DNA of 64,000 nt from Labilibaculum manganireducens (GTDB lineage Bacteria; Bacteroidota; Bacteroidia; Bacteroidales; Marinifilaceae), in NCBI RefSeq assembly GCF_002843385.1, contig NZ_MVDE01000002.1:1-64000 (forward strand), read 5' to 3'. The notes under the pieces are model-generated. The model was given only the letters and a program-made list of their open reading frames with translations. It made no database searches and had not been told where the DNA came from. Of the stretch, positions 1 to 8,823 are shown piece by piece. The position numbers were made by a program, and so were the translations under genes. Position 1 is the first letter of the stretch. The number at the start of each line of letters is the position of its first letter.

Positions 1-347
1 ACCCTGAAATACTACCCAACCATATTTTAAATAAAGCCACTGCATACTGTCTCAACGAACTGGAATCGATTTACAATATTATAATATCTACAGATTACGA
101 TTTGGATAATAATAGGATTGAACGACCAATGCGTTACATTAGCATTAGTCGTCGCAATTCGCTTTTCTGTGGCTCTAATGCTGGAGCTGCCAGAACTGCG
201 AAACTATATTCTCTGGCTATTTCATGCAGACTGAACAATGTGAATGCCTTTTCTTATTTCAAAGATGTGATACAGCATCTGGCAGAACACCAAACCATGA
301 CCAACGAACAAATGAGAAACTTGCTTCCTGATAAGTGGGCTGAGTAA
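1..347 (+). CDS. tnpC: IS66 family transposase, C-terminal fragment (cut by window start)
   Basis: The frame is open from the left edge, and the first full codon is at base 3. The visible 114 residues are the end of the IS66 TnpC transposase. They contain the signature LDNNRIERPMRYISISRRN, which corresponds to the family's conserved D-N-N-x-x-E-R segment including the last acidic catalytic residue. The short IS66 C-terminal element follows (AGAARTAKLYSL to LLPDKWAE). In this family the protein is a DDE transposase that works with TnpB-type accessory proteins, which are not in view. The stop lies 88 bases inside the inverted repeat end, as expected. Whether the element is intact cannot be judged. 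Confidence 0.88.
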   Translation, partial: PEILPNHILNKATAYCLNELESIYNIIISTDYDLDNNRIERPMRYISISRRNSLFCGSNAGAARTAKLYSLAISCRLNNVNAFSYFKDVIQHLAEHQTMTNEQMRNLLPDKWAE

Positions 348-363
348 TATCTGATATTTTAAT

Positions 364-408
364 ACCCCGTCAATTTTGAACCAAAATTTGACGGGGTGTT
401 TTTTTTTG
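364..408 (+). terminator. Terminator inside the IS66 end
   Basis: A 10-bp perfect stem (ACCCCGTCAA at 364-373, TTGACGGGGT at 388-397) with a 14-nt loop is followed by a run of T. It would end the transposase transcript before the inverted repeat. Confidence 0.75.
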
Positions 409-435
409 ACGGAGTGGCGACCCGGAGACGCTTAC
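408..435 (-). repeat. IS66 terminal inverted repeat (right end)
   Basis: Read inward on the minus strand it starts GTAAGCGTCTCCGGGTCG and then continues GCCACTCC. The GTAA start matches IS66-family ends. The inner boundary is approximate. Confidence 0.7.
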
Positions 436-577
436 ATTTAGAGGGGGTAGGTGTTTGTTCTCGAAATCAAAAAAAAAACTTGCATTAGTACGGTGGGGGA
501 ATGGTTGACAAGAGGATGTAATAGAATTTTGCTATTGCTGAAACTGGTTTGATCCGATCCAGAATTTTGGCAAAAGA

Positions 578-611
578 AAAACCCTTTCCACATAAGAGTG
601 AAAAGGGTTTT
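578..611 (-). terminator. Terminator of the purine permease operon
   Basis: A stem of AAAACCCTTT and CAC pairs with GTG and AAAGGGTTTT, with one mismatch and a six-base loop. It lies 20 bases beyond the permease stop, with U-rich sequence on the minus strand. Confidence 0.7.
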
Positions 612-630
612 AGAATATGAGAAACTGCGA

Positions 631-1953
631 TTACTCACCAATATTATAAATGTATTTCAGTACAAATAAAAAGGAAATACAAATCATTGCAATGTTTAGT
701 TCCTTGTAACGACCAGTTAGTACTTTTAAAATTACATAGGAAAGCATACCGAATGCAATACCTTCTGCAATGCTGTATGCAAGAGGCATCATAATCATGG
801 TAAGGAAAGCAGGAATGAATTCTGAGTAATCATCAAAGTTAATTTTTGTGATTGGACTCATCATGAAAATACCGATGATTACAAGAACTGATGAACTTGC
901 AGCCGCAGGAATCATTGTGAAAAGCGGCGTGAAGAATAAGGCCAGAAAGAACATGAATGCCACAACCAATGAGGTCATACCAGTTTTTCCGCCTTCGGCT
1001 ACACCGGCAGCACTTTCAACGTAAGTTGTTACAGTTGATGTTCCCAATACTGCACCTGCAGTAGTACCAATAGCATCAGCAAAAAGAGCTTGCTTAACAC
1101 GGGGTACTCTTCCTTCTGAATCCAAAAGATTTGCTTTTGATGATACACCAACAAGGGTTCCAACAGTGTCGAACATATCTACAAAAAGGAAAACGAATAG
1201 AATCGAAACAAACTTCCAGGATAGAACCTCCTCAAATCCTACAAATTTGAAAAAGATAGGCTCTAATGATGGAGGAAGACTAACTAAACCACCATCTTTA
1301 GGAAGGCTGGTAACATCTAATCCTGGAATCAATCCAACAACAGTTACAGCAAGAAGTCCAATTAAAATTGCACCTTTTACGTTACGAACCAAAAGTATAC
1401 CAATTACAATGATGCCTAAAATACAAAGCAATGCCCCTGCAGAATGAAGATTTCCCAAGTGAACAGGAACTCCTTGTCCTTGTACAATAATTGCAACATC
1501 TTTATGCGCTAATCCGATAAAAGCAATAAACAAACCAATACCTACCGAAATAGCATGTTTAATATTGGTAGGAATTGAGTTGATAATGGCTTCGCGAACG
1601 TTAAAGAACGTAAGTAAAAGAAAGATGATACCTTCTGCAAATACTGCGGTAAGAGCTAACTGCCAGCTGCATCCCATTACACCACATACGGTGAATGCGA
1701 AAAAGGCATTTAGTCCCATCCCCGGAGCCAAAGCAAAAGGAAGTTTAGCAACCAATGCCATAACTAATGTAGCAATCACTGCAGATAATGCAGTTGCAGT
1801 CATTACAGCACCATAATCCATTCCTGCAACGGAGAGAAAGTATGGATTTACAGCCAAAATATAGGCCATAGTGGCAAAAGTGGTTAAACCGGCGACAATC
1901 TCTGTCTTCATGTTTGAACCTTGCCCAGTGATATTAAAAAATTTATCTAACAT
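631..1953 (-). CDS. NCS2 family purine permease, AzgA/PbuG type
   Basis: This is an integral inner-membrane importer of 440 residues that should take up hypoxanthine, guanine or adenine with protons. The N-terminus FFNITGQGSNMKTEIVAGLT followed by TFATMAYILAVNP is the hallmark of the AzgA branch of NCS2 transporters. The segments ALAPGMGLNAFFAF and TSTVTTYVESAAGVAEGG are also conserved there and contribute to the substrate site. The length is typical. It sits 24 bases downstream of a Tsx-like outer-membrane protein on the same strand, so the pair probably forms a trans-envelope route for nucleosides or bases. The exact substrate cannot be read from the sequence. Confidence 0.9.
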   Translation of the reverse strand: MLDKFFNITGQGSNMKTEIVAGLTTFATMAYILAVNPYFLSVAGMDYGAVMTATALSAVIATLVMALVAKLPFALAPGMGLNAFFAFTVCGVMGCSWQLALTAVFAEGIIFLLLTFFNVREAIINSIPTNIKHAISVGIGLFIAFIGLAHKDVAIIVQGQGVPVHLGNLHSAGALLCILGIIVIGILLVRNVKGAILIGLLAVTVVGLIPGLDVTSLPKDGGLVSLPPSLEPIFFKFVGFEEVLSWKFVSILFVFLFVDMFDTVGTLVGVSSKANLLDSEGRVPRVKQALFADAIGTTAGAVLGTSTVTTYVESAAGVAEGGKTGMTSLVVAFMFFLALFFTPLFTMIPAAASSSVLVIIGIFMMSPITKINFDDYSEFIPAFLTMIMMPLAYSIAEGIAFGMLSYVILKVLTGRYKELNIAMICISFLFVLKYIYNIGE

Positions 1954-1977
1954 GGTTGTTTATAATTAGTTTTTCGA

Positions 1978-2631
1978 TTAGAAATTCCATTTTACAGCTA
2001 AAGTAGGGCGAACTTTAAAATCGTCACCGGCAAAATTGTTTGAGATCTCTACCTCACTACCAAGAGATAAGTTTTTAGAAACGTTGTACCAAATCTGAGG
2101 CTCAGTTAAGAATACAGTGTCATCAGATAAACCGTTTTCAGTCCAAAGATCTGCAAATCCTGAGAAAGTCATTTTACCTTCTAAGAAGTTTACATACCAG
2201 GTTCCAGTGATTTGGAAGTTAGCCTCGTCAGCATTTTTAATTGCTTTGTAACCTGCATAAGTTGAGAATCCAGATTTTGCACCACCTTTTGCATAGTTTA
2301 AACCTAAAATCCATGCGTTGTTAATTGTGTACCCAAAATCTCCAATTGGAGTTTCTGCATTTCCAACACCACCATTGTATTCAATGTGAATACCGAAAGG
2401 CATTTTTTCTGTTTTTAATACACGGGCAATCTCAAAATAACCTTGGTTGATTCCGTTTTCTGCATCGTAATCAAAATCTACGAAAGTAAACGTGTTACCC
2501 CATTTGTCCATTTTAAACATTTCGAAAGTAGACGTGAATTGATCTCTGTCGAAATCGCGGTGCAACTGAAAGTTTTGAGCATTCACTGCGAAGGAAGCCA
2601 GAACAGCGAAGATTACAAGTAATTTTTTCAT
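1978..2631 (-). CDS. DUF5020 / Tsx-like outer-membrane protein
   Basis: The 217-residue protein has a clear signal peptide (MKKLLVIFAVLASFAVNAQ, cleavage about residue 19). The rest alternates hydrophobic and polar residues as in a beta-barrel and ends in aromatic WNF, as many outer-membrane proteins do. It resembles the DUF5020 family, which is related to the nucleoside channel Tsx (assignment from family recall). The neighbouring purine permease supports a role in passing nucleosides across the outer membrane. The gene starts 51 bases after the HAD gene, so it may be read from the ybaK promoter. Confidence 0.7.
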   Translation of the reverse strand: MKKLLVIFAVLASFAVNAQNFQLHRDFDRDQFTSTFEMFKMDKWGNTFTFVDFDYDAENGINQGYFEIARVLKTEKMPFGIHIEYNGGVGNAETPIGDFGYTINNAWILGLNYAKGGAKSGFSTYAGYKAIKNADEANFQITGTWYVNFLEGKMTFSGFADLWTENGLSDDTVFLTEPQIWYNVSKNLSLGSEVEISNNFAGDDFKVRPTLAVKWNF

Positions 2632-2682
2632 CTTAAAATGATTGTTTAGGTTTGAAAATAGTAGTTACTAAAAATGGTTGTT

Positions 2683-3321
2683 TTAATTCTTTATAATATC
2701 GTTAAGGTGATTGACCACAATAGGGCAACCAGTCTCTTTTAATTTTTTGATGGATTGATGACCTGCAGCAATTAATATACAACTACAGCCTAATTCCTGA
2801 GCAACTTCGTAGTCGTGGGTCGTGTCACCAAACAGGCAAACATCTTTCGGAGTAAGCTGATGACTTTCAATCATTTTAATTCCATTTGCAATTTTAGAGC
2901 TGGCATAAATATTATCAATGCCGGAAATTTCGGAGAAAAAACTGCCAATATTTTCACTTGCAACCGAAGCGTTCAGCATGTTCTGTTCCATTGCCGACAG
3001 GATAAATTGTTTTTTACCTAAGGACGAAAAATGGGAAAGAAGCTGAATAGCTTCAGGAAATATGCTTGATTCAGGTAGTAAGGATTTGTAATTGGAGATA
3101 AATTCTGTTGCAACCATGTCCCAATCTTCCTTTTCAAAATTGAATCCAACAGATTCGTAATATTTTTTTACCGGAAAAGTAAAAACGTCTCTATAGCTTT
3201 CCTTGCTTAATATAGGAAGCTCTCTTTTTATCAGCATCTCGTTGATGCTTTGAAGACCTATTGAAAGATCATCCAAAAGTGTTCCGTTGTAATCCCAAAT
3301 AATCGCTTTATTTTTTATCAT
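2683..3321 (-). CDS. HAD family hydrolase, phosphoglycolate-phosphatase-like
   Basis: The 212-residue protein has the HAD layout: motif I WDYNGTLLDD near residue 9, motif II LSAM near 107, and motif III/IV GDTTHDYEVAQ near 165. The second acid of motif I, normally DxD, is Asn here (DxN). The same WDxNGTLLDD form occurs in other Gph-like HAD proteins, so it is probably normal for this subfamily rather than damage. The substrate is unknown; small phosphorylated metabolites are likely. The start overlaps the stop of the upstream ybaK gene by four bases, which indicates translational coupling. Confidence 0.8.
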   Translation of the reverse strand: MIKNKAIIWDYNGTLLDDLSIGLQSINEMLIKRELPILSKESYRDVFTFPVKKYYESVGFNFEKEDWDMVATEFISNYKSLLPESSIFPEAIQLLSHFSSLGKKQFILSAMEQNMLNASVASENIGSFFSEISGIDNIYASSKIANGIKMIESHQLTPKDVCLFGDTTHDYEVAQELGCSCILIAAGHQSIKKLKETGCPIVVNHLNDIIKN

Positions 3322-3806
3322 GTAGTTTGGGATTTTAGGGTAGCTATCGCTCCGGTTACTGCACCTGATACTTTTAGCAGATCATGTGGATTTAGCTTTA
3401 GTTGTTTGCCTCTGATGCCGGCACTGATTAACACGTAGTCAAGCTTAAGAGCACTCATATCCATAAAGATAGGATAATCTTTTTTCATTCCCAGCGGAGA
3501 ACAGCCACCACGAATATAGCCTGTTAGTTCCTGAATATTTTTCATGGGAACCATTGCACATTTTTTATTGCCGCTAAGAGCTGCGAATGCTTTAAGATCA
3601 AGTTCGGAGGCTCCGGGAATGCAAGCGACAATTGTGCCAGTTTTATCTCCGGTAAGGACAAGTGTTTTGAAGATAAATTGAATATGCTGACCTGTTTTTT
3701 CAGCTACGCGTTCGGCTCCCAATTCTATTGGATCCAAATCGTAATCGATAATTTCGTATTCAATTTTTGCCCGATCTAAAATGCGGGCCGCATTTGTCTT
3801 TTTCAT
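3318..3806 (-). CDS. ybaK: Cys-tRNA(Pro)/Cys-tRNA(Cys) deacylase, YbaK/EbsC type
   Basis: The 162-residue protein belongs to the YbaK/ProX family, which removes cysteine mischarged on tRNA-Pro. Visible family features are the N-terminal TNAARILDRAKIEYEI, the lysine-bearing QIQFIFKTLV-like segment (here QFIFKTLVLTG), and the conserved GYIRGGCSPLGMKKDYPIFM around residues 104-123. The length is normal. It is the first gene of a probable four-gene minus-strand run with a promoter motif about 90 bases upstream. Confidence 0.9.
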   Translation of the reverse strand: MKKTNAARILDRAKIEYEIIDYDLDPIELGAERVAEKTGQHIQFIFKTLVLTGDKTGTIVACIPGASELDLKAFAALSGNKKCAMVPMKNIQELTGYIRGGCSPLGMKKDYPIFMDMSALKLDYVLISAGIRGKQLKLNPHDLLKVSGAVTGAIATLKSQTT

Positions 3807-3892
3807 CCTTTTGTTTTTTGGCCAGTTAAAAAAACAATTGCTTTTTTACTGGAAACTACCAGTTTCCCAGATGATGCCTTTATAATAAGGCG

Positions 3893-3900
3893 CAAAAGTA
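3893..3900 (-). promoter_or_regulatory. Bacteroidota -7 promoter element for ybaK operon
   Basis: On the minus strand the sequence TACTTTTG matches TAnnTTTG. It predicts a leader of roughly 80 bases before ybaK. A clear -33 TTTG is not visible. Confidence 0.5.
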
Positions 3901-4168
3901 GTAAATTTTTTAAATTTCAAAATTAAAAACTTTTTTGTCTGCTCATTAAAAAACTGATATTTGTCAGAAACAAAGGTTTGCAGGAGGAAATAATAGTATT
4001 GTTTTAATTTGTTAAGAATTAAAATTACATATTTAAGAGAAAGCAGATTAGGTGTTTGAATCGTGTTGTTACAGAATTATGACAATTTTTTATCGGGTGT
4101 CGATCTAAGGCAAATACTGTCCTGATTTTGTTTTATCTTTCAGGTATAGAAACTTATACTAAAATATT
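3901..4168. other. Divergent intergenic region, no gene seen
   Basis: This is the rest of the 362-base gap between ybaK and the pseudouridine synthase. It is AT-rich with no coding frame. TATCTTTC at about 4134, one base off the promoter consensus, may serve the plus-strand gene. Confidence 0.4.
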
Positions 4169-5074
4169 GTGAAAGTAATCGAAACGCATATTGTTCCAGA
4201 GGGTATAGGCGATATTCGTTTGCAGGATTATGCTCCTTCTGTTTTTGTTTCAGTTTCATCTCATCAGGGAATGAAAAAGGCAATAAAGAAGGGGATGGTA
4301 CTGGTGAATGGAGTTGTTGCAAAAACTGGTTTGTGGGTAGAATCAGGGCAACGAATTGACATGTGTGATTTGGAATTGCCTCCGGCAAAGGTATTTGAAT
4401 TGGAACTCGAGGTAATTTATGAAGATGAGCATATTGCTGTGATTAATAAACCTGCTGGCATTTCGGTAAGTGGAAATTTATTTCGCACTATACAAAATAC
4501 TTTGCCGTTTAATTTAAAGCATTCAACATGTATTGATGCTTTGACGGTTTTTCGTCCGGTTCATCGTTTGGATAATCCTACTTGTGGATTGTTATTGATA
4601 GCAAAAACATCCCATGCAATTAAGTGCTTAGGAGCGCAATTCGAAAATAGAACTGTCAGCAAGCAATATACAGCAGTAGTTATCGGCAGTTTGCCTGATA
4701 AAGGTAAGGTTGATATGCCTGTTGATGGTAAGGATGCGGTTAGTTCGTTTCGGGTAATTCAAAGAAATAATTCGATTCGCAATCAAACCTTAAATATGGT
4801 TCATTTGTTTCCAAAAACAGGAAGAACTCATCAGTTGAGAATTCATATGGCAGGAATGGGAACTCCAATTTTGGGCGATAAACTATATGGAAGTGAAGGT
4901 GAGATTTTGCGCAGGAAAGGATTGTTCCTGTGCGCAACAGGGCTTCAGTTTCATCATCCGGTTACAAACGAGAAGATGGATATATCGATAGATCCACCTT
5001 ATAAGTTCGGCCGTTTTATGGAGATGGAAGAAAAACGATGGGAGAAATACAAAGACGATTTTAATCTGGTGTAA
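4169..5074 (+). CDS. RluA family pseudouridine synthase
   Basis: The 301-residue protein converts specific uridines in rRNA or tRNA to pseudouridine. Residues 30-54 look like an S4-type RNA-binding segment (KKAIKKGMVLVNGVVAKTG). Residues 129-140 hold the family motif RPVHRLDNPTCG, in which Asp135 is the expected catalytic nucleophile. PKTGRTHQLRIHM and GDKLYG are the later conserved motifs. The start is GTG, placed just ahead of the S4-like part. The target position on RNA cannot be told (RluA, RluC and RluD share these motifs). It converges on the thioesterase gene with only two bases between the stops. Confidence 0.9.
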   Translation: MKVIETHIVPEGIGDIRLQDYAPSVFVSVSSHQGMKKAIKKGMVLVNGVVAKTGLWVESGQRIDMCDLELPPAKVFELELEVIYEDEHIAVINKPAGISVSGNLFRTIQNTLPFNLKHSTCIDALTVFRPVHRLDNPTCGLLLIAKTSHAIKCLGAQFENRTVSKQYTAVVIGSLPDKGKVDMPVDGKDAVSSFRVIQRNNSIRNQTLNMVHLFPKTGRTHQLRIHMAGMGTPILGDKLYGSEGEILRRKGLFLCATGLQFHHPVTNEKMDISIDPPYKFGRFMEMEEKRWEKYKDDFNLV

Positions 5075-5076
5075 TT

Positions 5077-5550
5077 TTACTCATAGAATGCTTCGATTCC
5101 TGGATATCCAAACTTTTTCTTTGCCATTTCAGGAGGAAATATCATATACTGTACCTCGGCTTCAGAGCAGACTTTTCCATTTTCATCCAATATTTCAGCA
5201 TGAATGTTCGCAAATTTCTTTTCTTGAGAAATTAATTGAGCCCGCACTGTCAGCAATCCTTTATCTGTAAAAGCAGAGCTTCTGAATTTTGCATTTAAGG
5301 CTGTGGTTACTCCACTGGTTTGGCATTTTACAAATACTACCCAGCAAGCAATTTCATCAAGAATAGTAGTCTGAACTCCTCCGTGCAATACATTTTTGAA
5401 ACCCGACAAATGAGCTTTCGGATTCCAGTGCGAGACAATAAAATTGCCATCTTCGAAGAATTCCATTTGCAAACCTTGTTCATTTTTTGAGGAGCAGCCA
5501 AAGCAGTTTCCATTTTCGGTTTCGATATAAGGATTGATTATTTTTTTCAT
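5077..5550 (-). CDS. PaaI-type hotdog thioesterase
   Basis: The 157-residue single-domain protein has the hotdog thioesterase signature. FKNVLHGGVQTTILDEIACW carries the HGG loop and the acidic residue on the following helix, and TTALNAKFRSS forms the central strand. An N-terminal CFGCSSKNEQGLQM motif is seen in bacterial acyl-CoA thioesterase relatives of human THEM4. It probably hydrolyses acyl-CoA or aryl-CoA esters; the substrate is not predictable. It is not obviously in an operon. Confidence 0.8.
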   Translation of the reverse strand: MKKIINPYIETENGNCFGCSSKNEQGLQMEFFEDGNFIVSHWNPKAHLSGFKNVLHGGVQTTILDEIACWVVFVKCQTSGVTTALNAKFRSSAFTDKGLLTVRAQLISQEKKFANIHAEILDENGKVCSEAEVQYMIFPPEMAKKKFGYPGIEAFYE

Positions 5551-5675
5551 GCTTATTGAATTTGGGGTTCGAAAGTAAGAAAGGATTCTTTAATTGCGAA
5601 ATTATTGCCGATGTATAAATGAACAAAGCGAAGGAGTGCAACAAACTTGTCGTGCAATTCATTTAATTATCGGTC

Positions 5676-7721
5676 TTAAAAACGAAATTTGAGGAGTAAT
5701 TTGATTTCTGATTTTGTGTCGCCATTGATTTCTGAATTGCCCGAGCCTATGCTTGTTTGGTTGGAATATTTTGTTTGAGAATATCTCGCGTATAATTTAA
5801 GATGCCTGTTTAATTCCCAATTAAAATTGATGTAAAAACGATTTCCTTTTAGATAGCAGGCGGGCACGGAGTAGGCGTAAAGAATGTCATTTTCGTACGC
5901 GTAAATTCTCGAATTAAAAGAATCTGTGTCGAATAAAGCGTAACGAATATTCAGGGAAATAGGTTTGTTTGTAAAGTGATAGATTAAATCCTGATAAAGG
6001 AGATAACCATTTTCAATGATATTTTCCTTTTGGTATTGTGAGATTTCAATTCGGTTTCTAATTTCCCAATTCTCATTCAGTTTTGCCGATAAATGAAGAC
6101 GGTATTGATTTTTCTTCTGGTCGACCAGACTTTTGATAACACCTGAGCTGTCGTTTTCTGGTTTGCTTTCCTGCTTGTACCTAAAATAAACCGAAACCGA
6201 ATTGTTAGGAGTAAATTCAAGTTGTGAGAAATATTCATGTCCTTCACTGGGCGAGTTGGCTGAATATCTCAGCCATGGAAATTCGAACTGATCGTAATAA
6301 GCTTTTAGAGTCCATTTTGGATAAGGATGAAATTCTACCCCCATGTAAAAACCTTCTTCGTTTTGAGTTTTACTTTGTTCTGCAAATGCATTCGAGAATA
6401 AGGCATGATAATCCGGATCGTATTTTCGGTAGATCAGTTCGAAGTTAAGCTGTGGGTGAGCCTGTATATTTGCCCCTTGCAAAAGTGCCTTGCCTCCTGA
6501 TTTGCTTTGCGCTATTTCTCCGTATAAGTGTATCGATCGAAATTGAGTTTCGTAGTAAAGACTAATATTACGGTTGTCACTTCCCTTAAGGCCGTAAAAA
6601 TTGTAAGCAGCATCGGTTCCTTTTATTTCAGGTGTATATTTAGATTGCAGAAAAGATATTCCCAGTTCTATCTTTTTCAGATTGGCCGATAAATAGGTGC
6701 CAAAAATCATTTCTTCCAATTTGTGTTTTTTTTCAAATTCGCTGTAATTTCTATGAAAGCCTGTGTTTACAATGCTGGAAATAAAAGGTTTTATGGAATC
6801 GGATTGAAGAGTGCCATCTTTCTTTTTGTAGGAGGTGAACAGCGCAAAATTTACATTTTTAAGAGGTTCTAATAGTAACGATATGCCACGATGAAACTGG
6901 TTTTCATCAGTAGATTTATAGCTTTTAATTCCTTGAGATTTATATGCGTTATGGGTTGTTAAAGAGGATTTGCCACCTCCCAATCCAGACCAAATGCTCA
7001 ATCCTTGTCCAAATTTGATCTGATAATCACCAAGATTTACTTGTTTTAAAATCCCTTTGGAATTGTATTGAATGTAGGCTGAGTAAAAATCGAAACCATT
7101 CTTATTTTTTGCTTCAAAAAACGGTTCTCCTTTGTCTTTTTCGGAGGTGAAACCAAAAGAGACATTTTTTTCAGGAGATGTATATTGGTAGCGCGAATAA
7201 TATTTCCATGGGTTTCCAAGATATCTTGAGTTTGTATTTTCAGTAGTGTAGCCTTTTTCTTCCTCAATTGTTCTTTCTGATTTTAAAAGTAGAATGTGCT
7301 TTGCTTTTTTTCTTCTGCTGAGAGTGTCTTGTGCCATTTGTTTTAGACTAACAAATGGAGCAATGGTTCGAATAGTTTCCGATGAAAATCCGGGTATTAG
7401 CTGTAATTCATAAAGACTAAATATTTGGCCGGTACTTTCTCTGTATTTAATGAAATTGGCGATTTGATTTTTATTGAGAATAAACAGCTTGTTAAGATCA
7501 CTTTCATTCGCACTATTTAAATTTATTGGATCAGTTAAAAGGATGTTTAATTCGTCGAGCAGATTCGAGTAATCCAAATCTTCTTCGCTTTGTTCTGCAA
7601 TTGATTCAATTAAATTTTCAATCAAATCATTTTGTGACGCTGTATTTTGGGATTTGGTTATTAGTGCGCAGCAAAGTAAACACAAGAGGATTATTAAATG
7701 TTTTGAGGAATTCATGCGCAC
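5676..7721 (-). CDS. Helix-hairpin-helix protein with probable outer-membrane beta-barrel
   Basis: The 681-residue protein starts with a signal peptide (hydrophobic LIILLCLLCCALITKS, mature start near SQN). Residues about 65-130 contain ComEA-like helix-hairpin-helix repeats (NLNSANESDLNKLFILN, FSLYELQLIPGF). The remaining 500 residues are aromatic-rich alternating strands ending in LLLKFRF, which suggests a barrel in the outer membrane. The HhH part, usually a DNA-binding module, would then lie in the periplasm. The family is widespread in Bacteroidota as a hypothetical protein; I know of no assigned function. Its start lies three bases beyond the stop of an upstream barrel gene, so the two are co-expressed. 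Confidence 0.7.
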   Translation of the reverse strand: MRMNSSKHLIILLCLLCCALITKSQNTASQNDLIENLIESIAEQSEEDLDYSNLLDELNILLTDPINLNSANESDLNKLFILNKNQIANFIKYRESTGQIFSLYELQLIPGFSSETIRTIAPFVSLKQMAQDTLSRRKKAKHILLLKSERTIEEEKGYTTENTNSRYLGNPWKYYSRYQYTSPEKNVSFGFTSEKDKGEPFFEAKNKNGFDFYSAYIQYNSKGILKQVNLGDYQIKFGQGLSIWSGLGGGKSSLTTHNAYKSQGIKSYKSTDENQFHRGISLLLEPLKNVNFALFTSYKKKDGTLQSDSIKPFISSIVNTGFHRNYSEFEKKHKLEEMIFGTYLSANLKKIELGISFLQSKYTPEIKGTDAAYNFYGLKGSDNRNISLYYETQFRSIHLYGEIAQSKSGGKALLQGANIQAHPQLNFELIYRKYDPDYHALFSNAFAEQSKTQNEEGFYMGVEFHPYPKWTLKAYYDQFEFPWLRYSANSPSEGHEYFSQLEFTPNNSVSVYFRYKQESKPENDSSGVIKSLVDQKKNQYRLHLSAKLNENWEIRNRIEISQYQKENIIENGYLLYQDLIYHFTNKPISLNIRYALFDTDSFNSRIYAYENDILYAYSVPACYLKGNRFYINFNWELNRHLKLYARYSQTKYSNQTSIGSGNSEINGDTKSEIKLLLKFRF

Positions 7722-7724
7722 AAA

Positions 7725-8537
7725 CTAAAAGGTTATATTGATATCAGCCGAAGGAGTATAACCCAATACCGGATGCCGGGAAAAGGAAATGTTGGCTTTC
7801 ACAATTTTAAAAGAAAATCCCATTCCCATGCTGATTGAATTCGGATGATTGTATACTCCTGCGCGTAGAGATATTTTTTCAGTTATTCCATATTCAATGC
7901 CAAATTTGCTTCTCATGTCATGATCCAAATCCTTTTCAATTTCAGAGGTGATAATCGTTTGATCGGACAACTTCCACGAAAGACCAAATCTTGCAGTACA
8001 GGGAATTTTATCTTCATAATCTGCAGTGGTGAAATTTGTTTGACTTGGGTTGAAAATATGAAAGCCTAAGTAAATATCAGGAAATATTTCTGCGAGAATT
8101 CCAGCTTCGAATGTGTATTTGCTCTGTGATCCGTAGGATTGATTCAATTCTTGTCGGATTTGATCAAATTGCAATCCTGCCCAAAAGTGTTTCCCTAAAG
8201 CACGGGAATAAGCGATACCAATTTTGGTTTCTTTATATAGATTAAAACCAAATTGTGTATAAGTCATGCTGAAAGTTCCCAGTTGAGTCGGATAGTTAAA
8301 ATGAAATGCTTTCGTGCTTAGTTCTTTTACTTCAAACCGATTTTCGTAGTACGCTCCAAAAGATTTTTCATCCAATTTTGCCAGTATTGCCTGATTGTGG
8401 AAACCTGCCCAAATATCTAATAATGCAACACTTGAATTTCCCATTGCATGCGAGCGGGCACCAGCTAAATGATTTTCATTTGATGCGAATAAATGAATTG
8501 GGAGTAAAAGAAGAAGAAGCAGATACGTTTTTTTCAT
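7725..8537 (-). CDS. PorV/PorQ-like outer-membrane protein of unknown function
   Basis: The start chosen is the ATG at 8537 because it gives a clean signal peptide (MKKTYLLLLLLLPIHLFAS); an in-frame ATG 60 bases upstream would bury it. The mature part begins with the GARSHAMGNSSVALLDIWAG type of motif seen at the N-terminus of PorV, PorQ and UPF0164 barrels (compare LGSSARVTAMGGDQIAL in the PorQ of this window). It has regular aromatic strands and ends in INITF. About 270 residues. Translationally coupled to the HhH-barrel gene downstream, which suggests a shared complex. Function unknown. Confidence 0.7.
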   Translation of the reverse strand: MKKTYLLLLLLLPIHLFASNENHLAGARSHAMGNSSVALLDIWAGFHNQAILAKLDEKSFGAYYENRFEVKELSTKAFHFNYPTQLGTFSMTYTQFGFNLYKETKIGIAYSRALGKHFWAGLQFDQIRQELNQSYGSQSKYTFEAGILAEIFPDIYLGFHIFNPSQTNFTTADYEDKIPCTARFGLSWKLSDQTIITSEIEKDLDHDMRSKFGIEYGITEKISLRAGVYNHPNSISMGMGFSFKIVKANISFSRHPVLGYTPSADINITF

Positions 8538-8765
8538 CCTGAGATTATTGTCCAAGTCATAGAAAGAGTAAATGAACACCTTTTCTCTTATGATCATTAT
8601 CTGTTTCGAAATAATTTTAATGTATTGATACTCTTGAATCTATGAAATAATATTATTGTTGAAAATAGTAATTGTGTGATCTTATAAGCACTGATTGTTT
8701 GTTATAAGCTGAATTGCATTGTTTAAATGTTAATCAGGATTACATCGGTGATAAATATAATAAAA

Positions 8766-8799
8766 AAAACCACAAAACAGAATTATGTTTTGTGGTTTT
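8766..8799 (-). terminator. Terminator of purE
   Basis: A 13-bp stem (AAAACCACAAAAC pairing with GTTTTGTGGTTTT) with an eight-base loop lies 25 bases past the purE stop, with A/T runs on both sides, so it can act in both directions. Confidence 0.75.
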
Positions 8800-8823
8800 A
8801 TTTTTAAATTTTTATTTTGTTTC

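Larger units (their letters stand above)
1..435 (+). mobile_element. Right end of an IS66-family insertion sequence
   Basis: The first 435 bases hold the 3' end of an IS66-type transposase, a hairpin terminator and a terminal inverted repeat whose outer end reads, on the minus strand, GTAAGCGTCTCCGGGTCG. IS66-family ends characteristically begin GTAA. The left part of the element lies outside the window. The eight bases next to the end (ATTTAGAG, 436-443) are the candidate target duplication, since IS66 elements usually make 8-bp duplications, but the other copy cannot be seen. Confidence 0.8.

Noticed and set aside
438-641. 67-codon minus-strand frame
   Set aside because: It overlaps the permease stop and its terminator and has no protein-like composition.
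2683-3321. Asn in HAD motif I as an inactivating mutation
   Set aside because: The WDxNGTLLDD form occurs in related HAD phosphatases, so it is likely normal.
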